NCBI GenBank assembly: GCA_934149245.1 | Contig: CAKPER010000002.1 | Coordinates: 16,236 to 80,235 of the forward strand | Direction: 5' to 3' | DNA: 64,000 bases | DNA from: an uncultured Bacilli bacterium | GTDB lineage: Bacteria; Bacillota_I; Bacilli_A; RF39; UBA660 | Shown: one piece after another, positions 8,395 through 15,295 of the stretch | How positions within the stretch are numbered: the first letter of the stretch is position 1 | How the letters are laid out: each line of letters starts with the position of its first letter | Translations under genes and position numbers: made by a program | Notes under the pieces: generated by a model | Seen by the model: only the letters and a program-made list of their open reading frames with translations | The model's database searches: none | Told to the model about the DNA's origin: nothing

Positions 8395-9966
8395 TTCTTC
8401 TAATAGCTCTGGAAATTTTAAATAAACATACACTTTTTTATCTTTGTCAATTTCAATCCTATCTACAAGCCTTTTTATTTGATCTTTAGTAGGATTCTTT
8501 AAAGACATATAATCTAATACAGAATTTTTACATCCACTAAATTTAGAATTATTTGTAGTTTGTTTTTCATTAACTTCTTTTTTCTTATTTAATTCTTCTA
8601 ATTTCATATTAATTCTAGTTATTTCTTTATTTGTTTTGTCGTAAATTCTTTTATACATTTCTTTATCGACTAAGCCTTTAATCTTGTCCATATATAGATT
8701 ATCTATGGTAGTATATTTCGAATTTAATAGATTATTTAATCTTTCAATTTTTTTATTTATTTCTTTTATATTTTTAATAACAATATTTTCTTCAGTTTCT
8801 TCTATTCCGTTAAAATCATAATATTTGCAAAATCTTTCACAGATATTCTGTAGATATTCTATAATATCTTCTTCAAGCCAATCATAATTTATTCTGTGTG
8901 AGGAACAAATTCCATATTTTCCTTTTCTAGTATATAAATTACATTGAGTATAATGCCTTACACCAGATTTTAAAACATCTTCACTTATTCTTATATTGCG
9001 TCCACACTCATGACAATAAAGCATACCACCTAATAAATAATCTAACTGACGATCTGTAACCCAAGTTGTTGATTTACTATCTAATATTTCTTGAACCTTA
9101 TCAAATGTATCTTTTGATATTATTCCCTCATGAGTTCCTTTAACAATAATTATTTCGTCTTGTGATGTTTTCCTTAGTTTTTTTGAATTATAACTAATTT
9201 TATTATGAGTATTTTGTACCATATTTCCTATATACATTTGGCTTGTTAATATTCCTTTAACTGTTTGCCTTTTCCATATACCAAAGCCATCATTTTCGTG
9301 TATCTTTTTTCCTCTAGGCTCGCCCTTATGAACAATAGGTATAGGTATCTTTTTTAAAGTTAAGTATTCTGCTATTTTATTTGGACTTTTTCCATCTAAA
9401 GCCAAGTCATAAATTAACTCAATAATATGTCTTACTTCTTCATCAACAATTAATTTATGTCTATCATTTGGATCTTTCTTATATCCATATAAAGGGAATG
9501 AGCCAATATAATCACCTTTATTTTGTTTAGCCCTTAATGAACTTTTAACTTTCTTAGAAACATCTCTTAAATATAAATCGTTAACACTTAATCTAATTCC
9601 AAGCATTGAGTCCCCAATATTAGAATCATAGGAATCATTAATTGCAATATATCTAACACCACGCTCTAAAAAGTATTCTTCTATATATTTACCAGTTTTA
9701 TACATTTCACGACCAAGTCTTGATAAATCTTTTGTAATAACACAATTAATTTTACATGCTTCAATATCTTCAATCATTTCTTGAAAAGCTGGTCTATCAA
9801 AGTTACCACCAGAATAACCATCATCAACATAATGCTTATATATTTTTAGGTTATTAAATTTTGCAAAAGAATCAATTATGATTTTTTGACTTTGAATAGA
9901 TGATGATTCATCAATTTTATTGTCGGCATCAGATAATCTATCATAAGCACCACAAATATATTCCAT
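8389..9966 (-). CDS. Large serine recombinase (site-specific integrase/excisionase)
   Basis: The 525-residue protein has the three-part layout of large serine recombinases. The N-terminal resolvase domain begins with AYDRLSDADNKID, with the catalytic Ser12 after Tyr-x-Arg. Further catalytic arginines are in DDGYSGGNFDRPAF and TKDLSRLGREM. A recombinase domain follows (about 170-290, GSFPLYGYKKDP), then a zinc-ribbon (CHECGRN ... C ... C, about 315-350) and a coiled coil near 400-480. It resembles the TnpX/SpoIVCA class rather than phage-sized integrases. It starts at an ATG that overlaps the stop of a small upstream ORF (TAATG) and has AAGGAGC before it. Being on the element that splits ftsW, it is the enzyme expected to insert and excise it. 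Confidence 0.95.
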   Translation of the reverse strand: MEYICGAYDRLSDADNKIDESSSIQSQKIIIDSFAKFNNLKIYKHYVDDGYSGGNFDRPAFQEMIEDIEACKINCVITKDLSRLGREMYKTGKYIEEYFLERGVRYIAINDSYDSNIGDSMLGIRLSVNDLYLRDVSKKVKSSLRAKQNKGDYIGSFPLYGYKKDPNDRHKLIVDEEVRHIIELIYDLALDGKSPNKIAEYLTLKKIPIPIVHKGEPRGKKIHENDGFGIWKRQTVKGILTSQMYIGNMVQNTHNKISYNSKKLRKTSQDEIIIVKGTHEGIISKDTFDKVQEILDSKSTTWVTDRQLDYLLGGMLYCHECGRNIRISEDVLKSGVRHYTQCNLYTRKGKYGICSSHRINYDWLEEDIIEYLQNICERFCKYYDFNGIEETEENIVIKNIKEINKKIERLNNLLNSKYTTIDNLYMDKIKGLVDKEMYKRIYDKTNKEITRINMKLEELNKKKEVNEKQTTNNSKFSGCKNSVLDYMSLKNPTKDQIKRLVDRIEIDKDKKVYVYLKFPELLEEL

Positions 9967-10133
9967 TAATAAAATTGCTCCTTATTAAGTAAATTTATAA
10001 TATTATTATTTTTATATTGCATAATAAATAAATTTAATTTTAACTTAGATAGTACCAATATTTTATGCTTTTTTATTATCATTGATTTATTAAAGAAATA
10101 GGCTACTTTACTTTTAAATTTTTTAAATAACAC
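9966..10133 (-). CDS. Small basic protein encoded directly upstream of the recombinase
   Basis: A 55-residue ORF starts at GTG (10133-10131), seven bases after a strong AAAGGAGGG ribosome site. Its TAA overlaps the recombinase ATG by one base (TAATG), so translation is probably coupled. The product is rich in Lys, Ile, Leu and Phe (for example KKFKSKVAYFFNKSM) and basic. I do not recognise it. Position suggests a regulator or directionality factor for the recombinase, or merely a coupling leader; neither is shown. It overlaps the next small ORF by 31 bases in another frame. Confidence 0.5.
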   Translation of the reverse strand: MLFKKFKSKVAYFFNKSMIIKKHKILVLSKLKLNLFIMQYKNNNIINLLNKEQFY

Positions 10134-10237
10134 AAATATCCCTCCTTTAGTATTTCTTCAAGTTTTGTACCATTCTTTTTATAAATAAAAGTTATATTTA
10201 ATTTTCTTTTGACTCCATTTTTATCTATTCGCTTCAT
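10103..10237 (-). CDS. Small ORF (44 aa) at the head of the recombinase operon
   Basis: The ORF starts at ATG (10237-10235) after AAAGGTAAATACTT and encodes 44 residues beginning MKRIDKNGVKRKLNITFIY. The pattern basic-N-terminus, beta-strand NITFIYKKNG, then helix KLEEILKEGYL looks like a genuine small fold, not chance coding. It overlaps the following GTG ORF, which overlaps the recombinase, so the three form one operon. I cannot assign a family. Short proteins at this place in serine-recombinase elements sometimes control recombination; here that is only a hypothesis. Confidence 0.5.
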   Translation of the reverse strand: MKRIDKNGVKRKLNITFIYKKNGTKLEEILKEGYLCYLKNLKVK

Positions 10238-10267
10238 AAGTATTTACCTTTCTTTAAAATATATTGT

Positions 10268-10306
10268 AAAAAAAGAAAATAATGTCTATAACATTCCGAC
10301 ATTATT
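10268..10306 (-). terminator. Terminator of the toxin-antitoxin operon
   Basis: On the minus strand AATAATGTC pairs with GACATTATT (10298-10306 with 10278-10286), followed by TTCTTTTTTT. Confidence 0.75.
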
Positions 10307-10336
10307 ATTTTCGTATACATTATTTAAAGATAATAT

Positions 10337-10648
10337 TTAATTTAAAATACTATTAATATCCATTTTCTGATATAAAACTCTTACAATAGTAATTATTTTA
10401 TCATTTTCATTTATAGTATAAAACATAAGAAAATTTTTAACTTTAATACTTCTATAACTGTTCTCTAAATTTGAAGTTGTTATATATTCAGAAAAGCTAT
10501 AAGGAAAACTTAAAATATTATTTGCACTTTCTATGAAACACTTAGCTAAATTAATTGCAGCAGTGGTATTTTGTAAGGTATTAGAGATATAATATATAAT
10601 ATCATCTATATCTTTTTTGGCAATTGGTAAAAATTCTAATTTATACAT
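10337..10648 (-). CDS. RelE/ParE-family toxin
   Basis: The 103-residue protein begins MYKLEFLPIAKKDIDDIIYYI, the usual RelE/ParE start in which a first beta strand is followed by A-x-x-D-h-x-x-I. The C-terminal strands FLMFYTINENDKIITIVRVLY match the conserved core of the family. It starts one base after the antitoxin stop codon, the normal arrangement of a type II module. RelE-type toxins cut mRNA at the ribosome and ParE-type toxins attack gyrase; sequence alone does not separate them here. On an excisable element this pair would penalise loss of the element. Confidence 0.85.
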   Translation of the reverse strand: MYKLEFLPIAKKDIDDIIYYISNTLQNTTAAINLAKCFIESANNILSFPYSFSEYITTSNLENSYRSIKVKNFLMFYTINENDKIITIVRVLYQKMDINSILN

Positions 10649-10649
10649 A

Positions 10650-10931
10650 CTACCCTTTATTAATAATATTATTCATACTATTTTCTATATCATTTATGGT
10701 ATATCTTTTAGAAGTACTATTTATTTCTGCTTCAGCTTCTTTCAATTTTTCATAAATCATTTCATCAGCTGTACTAGCTTTTACTTCAAATGGTATTTTT
10801 TGTTCTCTCAAAACAGCTTTTATAAACATATTCACAGCTGTTGAAACATTCATTCCAACATTATTACAAAACTTTTCAAAATTCTTTTTATCATTTGCAT
10901 CTATTCTGACATTTAAAGTTAATGATTCCAT
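10650..10931 (-). CDS. RelB/DinJ-family antitoxin
   Basis: The 93-residue protein has the ribbon-helix-helix N-terminus of RelB/DinJ: LTLNVRIDANDKKNFEKFC, then VGMNVSTAVNMFIKAVLREQ and the characteristic KIPFEV. The remainder is an acidic helical tail for toxin binding (KLKEAEAEINST). I start it at ATG 10931, which has AGAGGG five bases upstream. An earlier in-frame ATG at 10982 lies inside the promoter and would add 17 residues not found in the family. It should neutralise the following toxin and repress its own promoter. Confidence 0.88.
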   Translation of the reverse strand: MESLTLNVRIDANDKKNFEKFCNNVGMNVSTAVNMFIKAVLREQKIPFEVKASTADEMIYEKLKEAEAEINSTSKRYTINDIENSMNNIINKG

Positions 10932-10953
10932 ATTATCCCTCTTTTCTAAACTA

Positions 10954-10982
10954 AGTATATAATTGTTGTGTGTATTTGTCAA
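10954..10982 (-). promoter_or_regulatory. Promoter of the antitoxin-toxin operon
   Basis: On the minus strand TTGACA (10982-10977) and TATACT (10959-10954) are separated by exactly 17 bases, followed by the antitoxin ribosome site. Confidence 0.8.
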
Positions 10983-11003
10983 TACAATGTGTATATATAT
11001 TAA

Positions 11004-11020
11004 TACAAAGTATTTTTGTA
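11004..11020. promoter_or_regulatory. Possible operator upstream of the antitoxin promoter
   Basis: TACAAAGTATTTTTGTA is an inverted repeat with 6-bp arms (TACAAA/TTTGTA) and a 5-base centre, 22 bases upstream of the -35. Binding by the ribbon-helix-helix antitoxin is a guess. Confidence 0.35.
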
Positions 11021-11234
11021 TACGATTATTACTAAAAATATATTAAAGCTATAATAGTAGAATAAATTTTTTCAGTAATGGGAAAATTACCCCTTATTTT
11101 TATCTGCAAAATTTTGTGTTTATCTGTATTTTTTTAATATTTTATCATTCTTATTATTTTTATTTTTTTATCAAATCTTTAAAAGCCTTTGAAAATAAAG
11201 GCTTATTTTGACTGTAGTTATCAGTTATATAGTA

Positions 11235-11254
11235 GGACTTACCCTGTTACAGGA
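11235..11254. other. Right attachment junction (ftsW 5' side)
   Basis: GGACTTACCCTGTTACAGGA. The element half is GGACTTAC, the core CC is 11243-11244, and the host half is TGTTACAGGA. The element supplies the TAA that ends the truncated ftsW frame. Confidence 0.8.
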
Positions 11255-12231
11255 ATTAATCCTACAACCACCATTAAATTAAGTAAAGTTTGAAATGCTA
11301 ATCCAAAAGTAATTCCAAAAGCCAAATATTTTCCAAATTTATTTTCACAATGTTTACTTATTCTAAAACCTCTATAAATAATAATTATAAATAAAGAAGC
11401 TACTATTAAAATACCTAAAAAACCAAATTCTTCACTAATTATAGAAAAGATAAAATCGGTCTGTGGCTCTGGTAGATAAAAATGTTTTTGAATACTATTT
11501 TTAAAACCAACTCCCATTAAACCAGCTGGTCCTATTGCATACAGGCTCTGAATTATTTGAAAACCACTACCAAGTGGATCGGTCCAGGGATTTAAAAAAG
11601 ATACTATTCTTTTTAATCTATAAGGTGCCACTATTATCAACAAAACTATACCAACTAAACCAAGTAATCCCATTTTTATAAAAAATGACATATTAACACC
11701 ACTTATAAATAATAATCCTACTATAGTTACAACAATTATTACTCCCGTTCCGAAATCAGGTTGTAACATAATAAGAGCAAATACTAGCATTAAAACTATT
11801 AAAATAGGTAATACTCCTGTTTTAACATTTTTTAATATTTTTTCATTTTGCGTTAAATATTTTGATGTAAAAATAATCATTCCTAGTTTTGTAAACTCAC
11901 TAGGTTGAATACCAAATCCGCCTATTCCAAACCAACTTCTAGAACCATTTCTTACAGAACCAATTCCTGGAATTAAAACTAATACTAATAATAAAATACA
12001 ACTAAAAAATATTAAATTGGCTCTATTTAAATATTTAGTATAAGGAACTTTTAACATCATATACATAATAATATAACCAATTACTAAAAATATACTCTGG
12101 GTAATAACAAATTTATAAGGATTATTAAATTTGTATTCAGCCCAAACATAAGATGATGAATATATCATAGTAACACCAAATAGTGATATAATTATAATAG
12201 CAAATAAAAGAATTAAATCTATATTTTTCAT
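11239..12231 (-). CDS. ftsW: FtsW, 5' part truncated by element insertion (SEDS glycosyltransferase)
   Basis: This 330-residue frame is FtsW/SpoVE-like: a short N-terminus, nine or so membrane helices, VRNGSRSWFGIGGFGIQPSEFTKLGMI (key residues at about 93-120), DPLGSGFQIIQSLYAIGPAGLMGVG and PEPQTDFIFSIISEEFGF. FtsW polymerises septal peptidoglycan from lipid II with a partner penicillin-binding protein. The frame stops at VGLIPVTG because the inserted element places TAA right after the glycine codon, so the family's TLPFLSYGG motif and last helix are missing. They lie at 8198-8299. The start has a strong TTTAGGAGG ribosome site. As it stands the product should be defective; after excision it would be normal length. 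Confidence 0.93.
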   Translation of the reverse strand: MKNIDLILLFAIIIISLFGVTMIYSSSYVWAEYKFNNPYKFVITQSIFLVIGYIIMYMMLKVPYTKYLNRANLIFFSCILLLVLVLIPGIGSVRNGSRSWFGIGGFGIQPSEFTKLGMIIFTSKYLTQNEKILKNVKTGVLPILIVLMLVFALIMLQPDFGTGVIIVVTIVGLLFISGVNMSFFIKMGLLGLVGIVLLIIVAPYRLKRIVSFLNPWTDPLGSGFQIIQSLYAIGPAGLMGVGFKNSIQKHFYLPEPQTDFIFSIISEEFGFLGILIVASLFIIIIYRGFRISKHCENKFGKYLAFGITFGLAFQTLLNLMVVVGLIPVTG

Positions 12232-12380
12232 GCTACCTCCTAAAGTAATGCTAACTTTCTTAATAAATATATCTTAAATCTATTAATTTAACATTAGTTT
12301 TCTTCTCATAATCTTCTATAAAATATTATTTATAAATGATATTAAATATGCTATTTGTCTGTAAAGTTAGTTTTAGATTA

Positions 12381-12409
12381 TTGTAAATTATGATTGAATG
12401 TGTTATATA
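12381..12409 (+). promoter_or_regulatory. Promoter of the 13-residue-repeat gene
   Basis: TTGTAA (12381-12386), 17 bases, then TATATA (12404-12409) with an upstream TGT making an extended -10; the start codon is 28 bases on. Confidence 0.55.
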
Positions 12410-12437
12410 TAAAATGTATTTTTTAGGAGGTGATTTA

Positions 12438-14222
12438 ATGAGAGAATATCTTTTAAGTATCAAAAGTGAAATAGAAAGAGTTGAAGTAATAAAAAAAATA
12501 GACAGTGATAAAGAAAAATCTAGGTGTTTAGAATTAATTTCTTCTCCTAAATTAAAAGCTGATATTATCAAAAGTTTTATAAGTGATGAAGAAAAGTGTA
12601 AGTATTTGGAAATATTATCTGATGACTATATTAGGGCTACTATTATTACAAGTTTTCATGATGATAATCTTAAAGCAAATTTTATAAGAGTTTTAAAAGA
12701 TGATTTATCTAAAATTAATATTATTAGAAGTATTAAAGATAAGCAACTTAGAATAAATTGTTTAGTAAATATTAAAAATATCAAGTATATAAGAAATATA
12801 ATAGATCATGCTGAATATTTAGATACAATTATTATTCCAAATAAATTAATTGAAAAATATGCTAATTATTATAAAGTCAAGTTGTCTAGACTTAATAGTT
12901 TTATCTCTAAATTTGGCTACAAAATACTATGGATGATAGATAACGACAACATCAAAGATGCTCTAAGGCTAAACAAGACAGATTTTTATAAATATATGGA
13001 ACTATTTAAAGAAATAAATCTATTTTTAAATAATAATGATATTAATAATGCTACTAATTCAATACTTCAAAGAGAATTTAGATTAAAAAGACATGATATT
13101 TATTCAGTATATGGTATCCTAGAAGCAGCAATATCAACCAAAAATAAAGATAATATTATAAAAATAATTAATGAAATAAGTAATTATGTTGATATAGATT
13201 TATTTATAAAGCCTCTAGGTTTATCAAGACAAGACTTTTTAAATAGTATTTTAGAAGGAAAAAATAAAAATATTTTACATGATATTACTAATAAATATAT
13301 AATGTTAAAGAGAAATGAATATGTAAGAGAAAGACAAAAACATTTAAAAAAAGAGCTAAATCTTACTCAAAAATATGATAAAAAATTTATAACCAATAAA
13401 GTTATTACAACTACATCTACTAATGATATTCTAACTCTTATATCCAAGTGTAATAAAAATAGATTATCAAGTCAAGCTCTAGAGCTTATAAAGAATGAGA
13501 AAGTTTTAAGCGAAATAATTAACTTTAAAAAAGATCCTAGCAGGTGTCAAAATAAAAAGGCTATCTTTCCTTATTTAAAAATCTTTAATGAAATTCTAAC
13601 TAATTTATATGATATGGATCTTCTAAAAACTTCTGTTAAAGATGAAGAGTGCAAATATGTCTATATTATAGATAATGTTAGTGCTGATACTTTAGTTAGT
13701 GTTACTAGTTTTTTTAATGTTGAAAAAATGATAGAGAATATTTTTAATAACTCTGCTTTGTATAATCAGTTGCTCCAGGATTTAGATAAATATAAGTTTA
13801 TAGGAAGTCTAGATATATACACTAATATAGTAAAAAATGCTGATTTAGATTATAGTAGTAGTACTGTTGCTAGTTTTATTAGTAATTATGATAGAATAAC
13901 AAAGTATATTAAGGATTATAATATAATTCCATCATTCACAACTCTTATGGAGGTTGCTGGTGTTTATGATAGTAGCTCTTATAAATATGAAATATTATTT
14001 GGTAGGGAAAATAGCAAACTATTAGTCCATAATCTACCAGCTAATAGTGCTTCTATGTCTAAAAATCTCAGACTAGAAAATGCTATTTATTATATTAATA
14101 TTATGTATAAAAGAAAGTACATAACTGTACCACCAATTGATGAAGATATATCTATAAATGGTAAAAACATAAATATTAATTTAGGAAATTTTACTGATAT
14201 GATTAATTTAACTTATGGCTAA
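12438..14222 (+). CDS. Protein with N-terminal 13-residue helical repeats; probable N-part of a gene split by a stop codon
   Basis: The 594-residue protein is soluble and helical. Residues 11-114 are eight consecutive 13-residue units of the form D-x-x-K-x-x-I-I-x-S-h-x-D (for example DNLKANFIRVLKD and DLSKINIIRSIKD), suggesting a solenoid of short helices. The rest has no motif that I recognise. The ATG at 12438 has a perfect AGGAGGTGA site; an earlier in-frame ATG at 12390 lies within the promoter. The frame ends at TAA 14220-14222 but stays open afterwards in the same phase, reading R-T-G-S-C into the next ORF. I infer that the two were one protein of about 847 residues. Function unknown. 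Confidence 0.75.
   Translation: MREYLLSIKSEIERVEVIKKIDSDKEKSRCLELISSPKLKADIIKSFISDEEKCKYLEILSDDYIRATIITSFHDDNLKANFIRVLKDDLSKINIIRSIKDKQLRINCLVNIKNIKYIRNIIDHAEYLDTIIIPNKLIEKYANYYKVKLSRLNSFISKFGYKILWMIDNDNIKDALRLNKTDFYKYMELFKEINLFLNNNDINNATNSILQREFRLKRHDIYSVYGILEAAISTKNKDNIIKIINEISNYVDIDLFIKPLGLSRQDFLNSILEGKNKNILHDITNKYIMLKRNEYVRERQKHLKKELNLTQKYDKKFITNKVITTTSTNDILTLISKCNKNRLSSQALELIKNEKVLSEIINFKKDPSRCQNKKAIFPYLKIFNEILTNLYDMDLLKTSVKDEECKYVYIIDNVSADTLVSVTSFFNVEKMIENIFNNSALYNQLLQDLDKYKFIGSLDIYTNIVKNADLDYSSSTVASFISNYDRITKYIKDYNIIPSFTTLMEVAGVYDSSSYKYEILFGRENSKLLVHNLPANSASMSKNLRLENAIYYINIMYKRKYITVPPIDEDISINGKNININLGNFTDMINLTYG
12468..12779 (+). repeat. Eight tandem 39-base units coding 13-residue helical repeats
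   Basis: Translated units in order: EIERVEVIKKIDS, DKEKSRCLELISS, PKLKADIIKSFIS, DEEKCKYLEILSD, DYIRATIITSFHD, DNLKANFIRVLKD, DLSKINIIRSIKD, KQLRINCLVNIKN. Positions 4 (K/R), 7-8 (hydrophobic) and 11 (hydrophobic) are nearly invariant. DNA identity between units is low, so the repeat is old and kept at protein level. Confidence 0.85.
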
Positions 14223-14237
14223 AGAACAGGCTCTTGT

Positions 14238-14984
14238 ATGAGAATAGGGGGAACAGGGGCAACTTTGTTTGATTTTTGTCTGAAAAATGATAATGGTTTT
14301 CATATTTGTTTGCGTGATAAAAATAGTATGAACTTTATTAGTCGAGTAAGTGGATTCAGAAATGGTAACACGGTCTTTTTAAATCAACTTAGAAATAGTG
14401 TTCTAGCAACTTATGATGATTATGATATAGTTAGTGCCATTAAAGTAGTTGCAGATATGTTAATTGAAAGAACTAAAGATAGTAAGTTTCCTATTGCTAA
14501 TGTTATTATATCATCTGATTTTGCTATGAATAAATATGTAGACTTAATAGAAAATTTAGAAATTAATGATAGTAGAGATGGTTATGATTATTTTTATGCT
14601 GATGTAGAAAATAGTGGTATTGTATTAGCAAGTAGTAATAATAAAAAGTTAGTTCCAATAGAATTAGGAACTAATAATTGTTCTAAATATTTAGTTAATC
14701 GAAAGAAGGTTCATGAATATGATGCTGGTGTTCAAGATGATTTTTCTGATAAAATAGCAAGTATTCAAATTATTGATCAAGTATTAGAAGATATTCCTTT
14801 TGAAGATTGTGATTATATTGTTCCAAATGGAATTGTTAAATGTTATATAGGTGAGGATTGGTATTTAACTAAAGATATAGATGGTAACATTCAGAAATAT
14901 ATTATGTCTAATTCTAATAATAAGGAATTAGCTCTAGAAGAAATTAATAATATATTAGCTAAAAACAAGATAAGAAAAAGGTAA
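14238..14984 (+). CDS. Conserved-looking domain in frame with the 13-residue-repeat protein (possible C-terminal part)
   Basis: The 248-residue frame begins MRIGGTGATLFDFCLKNDNGFHI and continues with FISRVSGFRNGNTVFLNQLR. From memory this resembles the C-terminal domain of large uncharacterised proteins of gut Bacillota, where a segment like RTGSCMRIGG runs on from an N-terminal region. That segment is present here, but its R-T-G-S-C lies between the upstream TAA (14220) and this ATG (14238), in the same frame. The ATG has only a weak AGG seven bases before it. It may be translated as a separate subunit, or it may be the tail of a gene broken by one nonsense change. Function unknown. Confidence 0.65.
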   Translation: MRIGGTGATLFDFCLKNDNGFHICLRDKNSMNFISRVSGFRNGNTVFLNQLRNSVLATYDDYDIVSAIKVVADMLIERTKDSKFPIANVIISSDFAMNKYVDLIENLEINDSRDGYDYFYADVENSGIVLASSNNKKLVPIELGTNNCSKYLVNRKKVHEYDAGVQDDFSDKIASIQIIDQVLEDIPFEDCDYIVPNGIVKCYIGEDWYLTKDIDGNIQKYIMSNSNNKELALEEINNILAKNKIRKR

Positions 14985-14997
14985 GGAGGTAATTAAT

Positions 14998-15234
14998 ATG
15001 GTATTGAAAAGAGAAATAGGTTCTGGAAAAGTAATTGATTATGATGGAAGCTTTGGCTCTATTAAAGATAATAATCAAAATGAATATTTATTTTCTAAAG
15101 ATGATATTTTAGATAAAAAAGATATTAAAATAGGGGGAATTGTTACTTTTGAAAAAGAAATTCAAAAAAATATAGAAGTACCTTCGGTTAAGAGAGCTAG
15201 ATTTGTAAGGTGTCGAAAAAAGCAAAAATATTAA
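14998..15234 (+). CDS. Small cold-shock-like OB-fold protein
   Basis: This 78-residue protein reads GSGKVIDYDGSFGSIKDNNQ, then EYLFSKDDIL and IKIGGIVTFEKE. The order G-x-V-x-x-(Y/F)-x-x-x-x-G-x-I, then F-x-x-x-D and G-x-x-V-x-F, follows the cold-shock domain, although the aromatic RNA-binding motifs are weaker than in CspA. It has a strong AAGGAGG site and starts 13 bases after the preceding ORF, so it belongs to that operon. A role in binding RNA or single-stranded DNA is inference from the fold. Confidence 0.65.
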   Translation: MVLKREIGSGKVIDYDGSFGSIKDNNQNEYLFSKDDILDKKDIKIGGIVTFEKEIQKNIEVPSVKRARFVRCRKKQKY

Positions 15235-15242
15235 ACTTGTAG

Positions 15243-15270
15243 TTGACAAAAACTGATTAAGTGCTATAAT
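15243..15270 (+). promoter_or_regulatory. Strong promoter of the amidoligase operon
   Basis: TTGACA (15243-15248), 16 bases, then TATAAT (15265-15270) preceded by TGC (extended -10). The block AAGTGCTATAAT recurs at two other promoters in this window. Confidence 0.85.
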
Positions 15271-15295
15271 ATTTTTCTATCAAGGGGGATTTAAT

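Larger units (their letters stand above)
8300..11244 (-). mobile_element. 2.9-kb serine-recombinase element inserted in ftsW
   Basis: The element carries, all on the minus strand like ftsW, a large serine recombinase, two short ORFs just upstream of it, and a toxin-antitoxin operon. Its ends are defined by the two halves of ftsW: CACCC|TAAG on the left and CTTAC|CCTG on the right. Removing 2,945 bp between the two CC dinucleotides (8298-8299 and 11243-11244) restores the ftsW reading frame exactly. There are no conjugation, capsid or replication genes, so it is a minimal element, or a decayed larger one. About 260 bases between the antitoxin start region and the right end (10983-11242) hold only the antitoxin promoter and a possible operator. 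Confidence 0.88.

Noticed and set aside
8300..11244. Element interpreted as a prophage or conjugative element
   Set aside because: Only recombinase, two micro-ORFs and a toxin-antitoxin pair are present; no structural, replication, relaxase or transfer genes.
12326..12571. Minus-strand 81-codon ORF between ftsW and the repeat gene
   Set aside because: It overlaps the promoter and start of the plus-strand repeat gene, has no ribosome site, and has chance hydrophobic AT-rich composition.
14211..14250. Reassigned stop codon (alternative genetic code) as explanation for the split gene
   Set aside because: The stop is TAA, TGG encodes Trp throughout, and TGA and TAA both end many clear genes here, so code reassignment is not supported.
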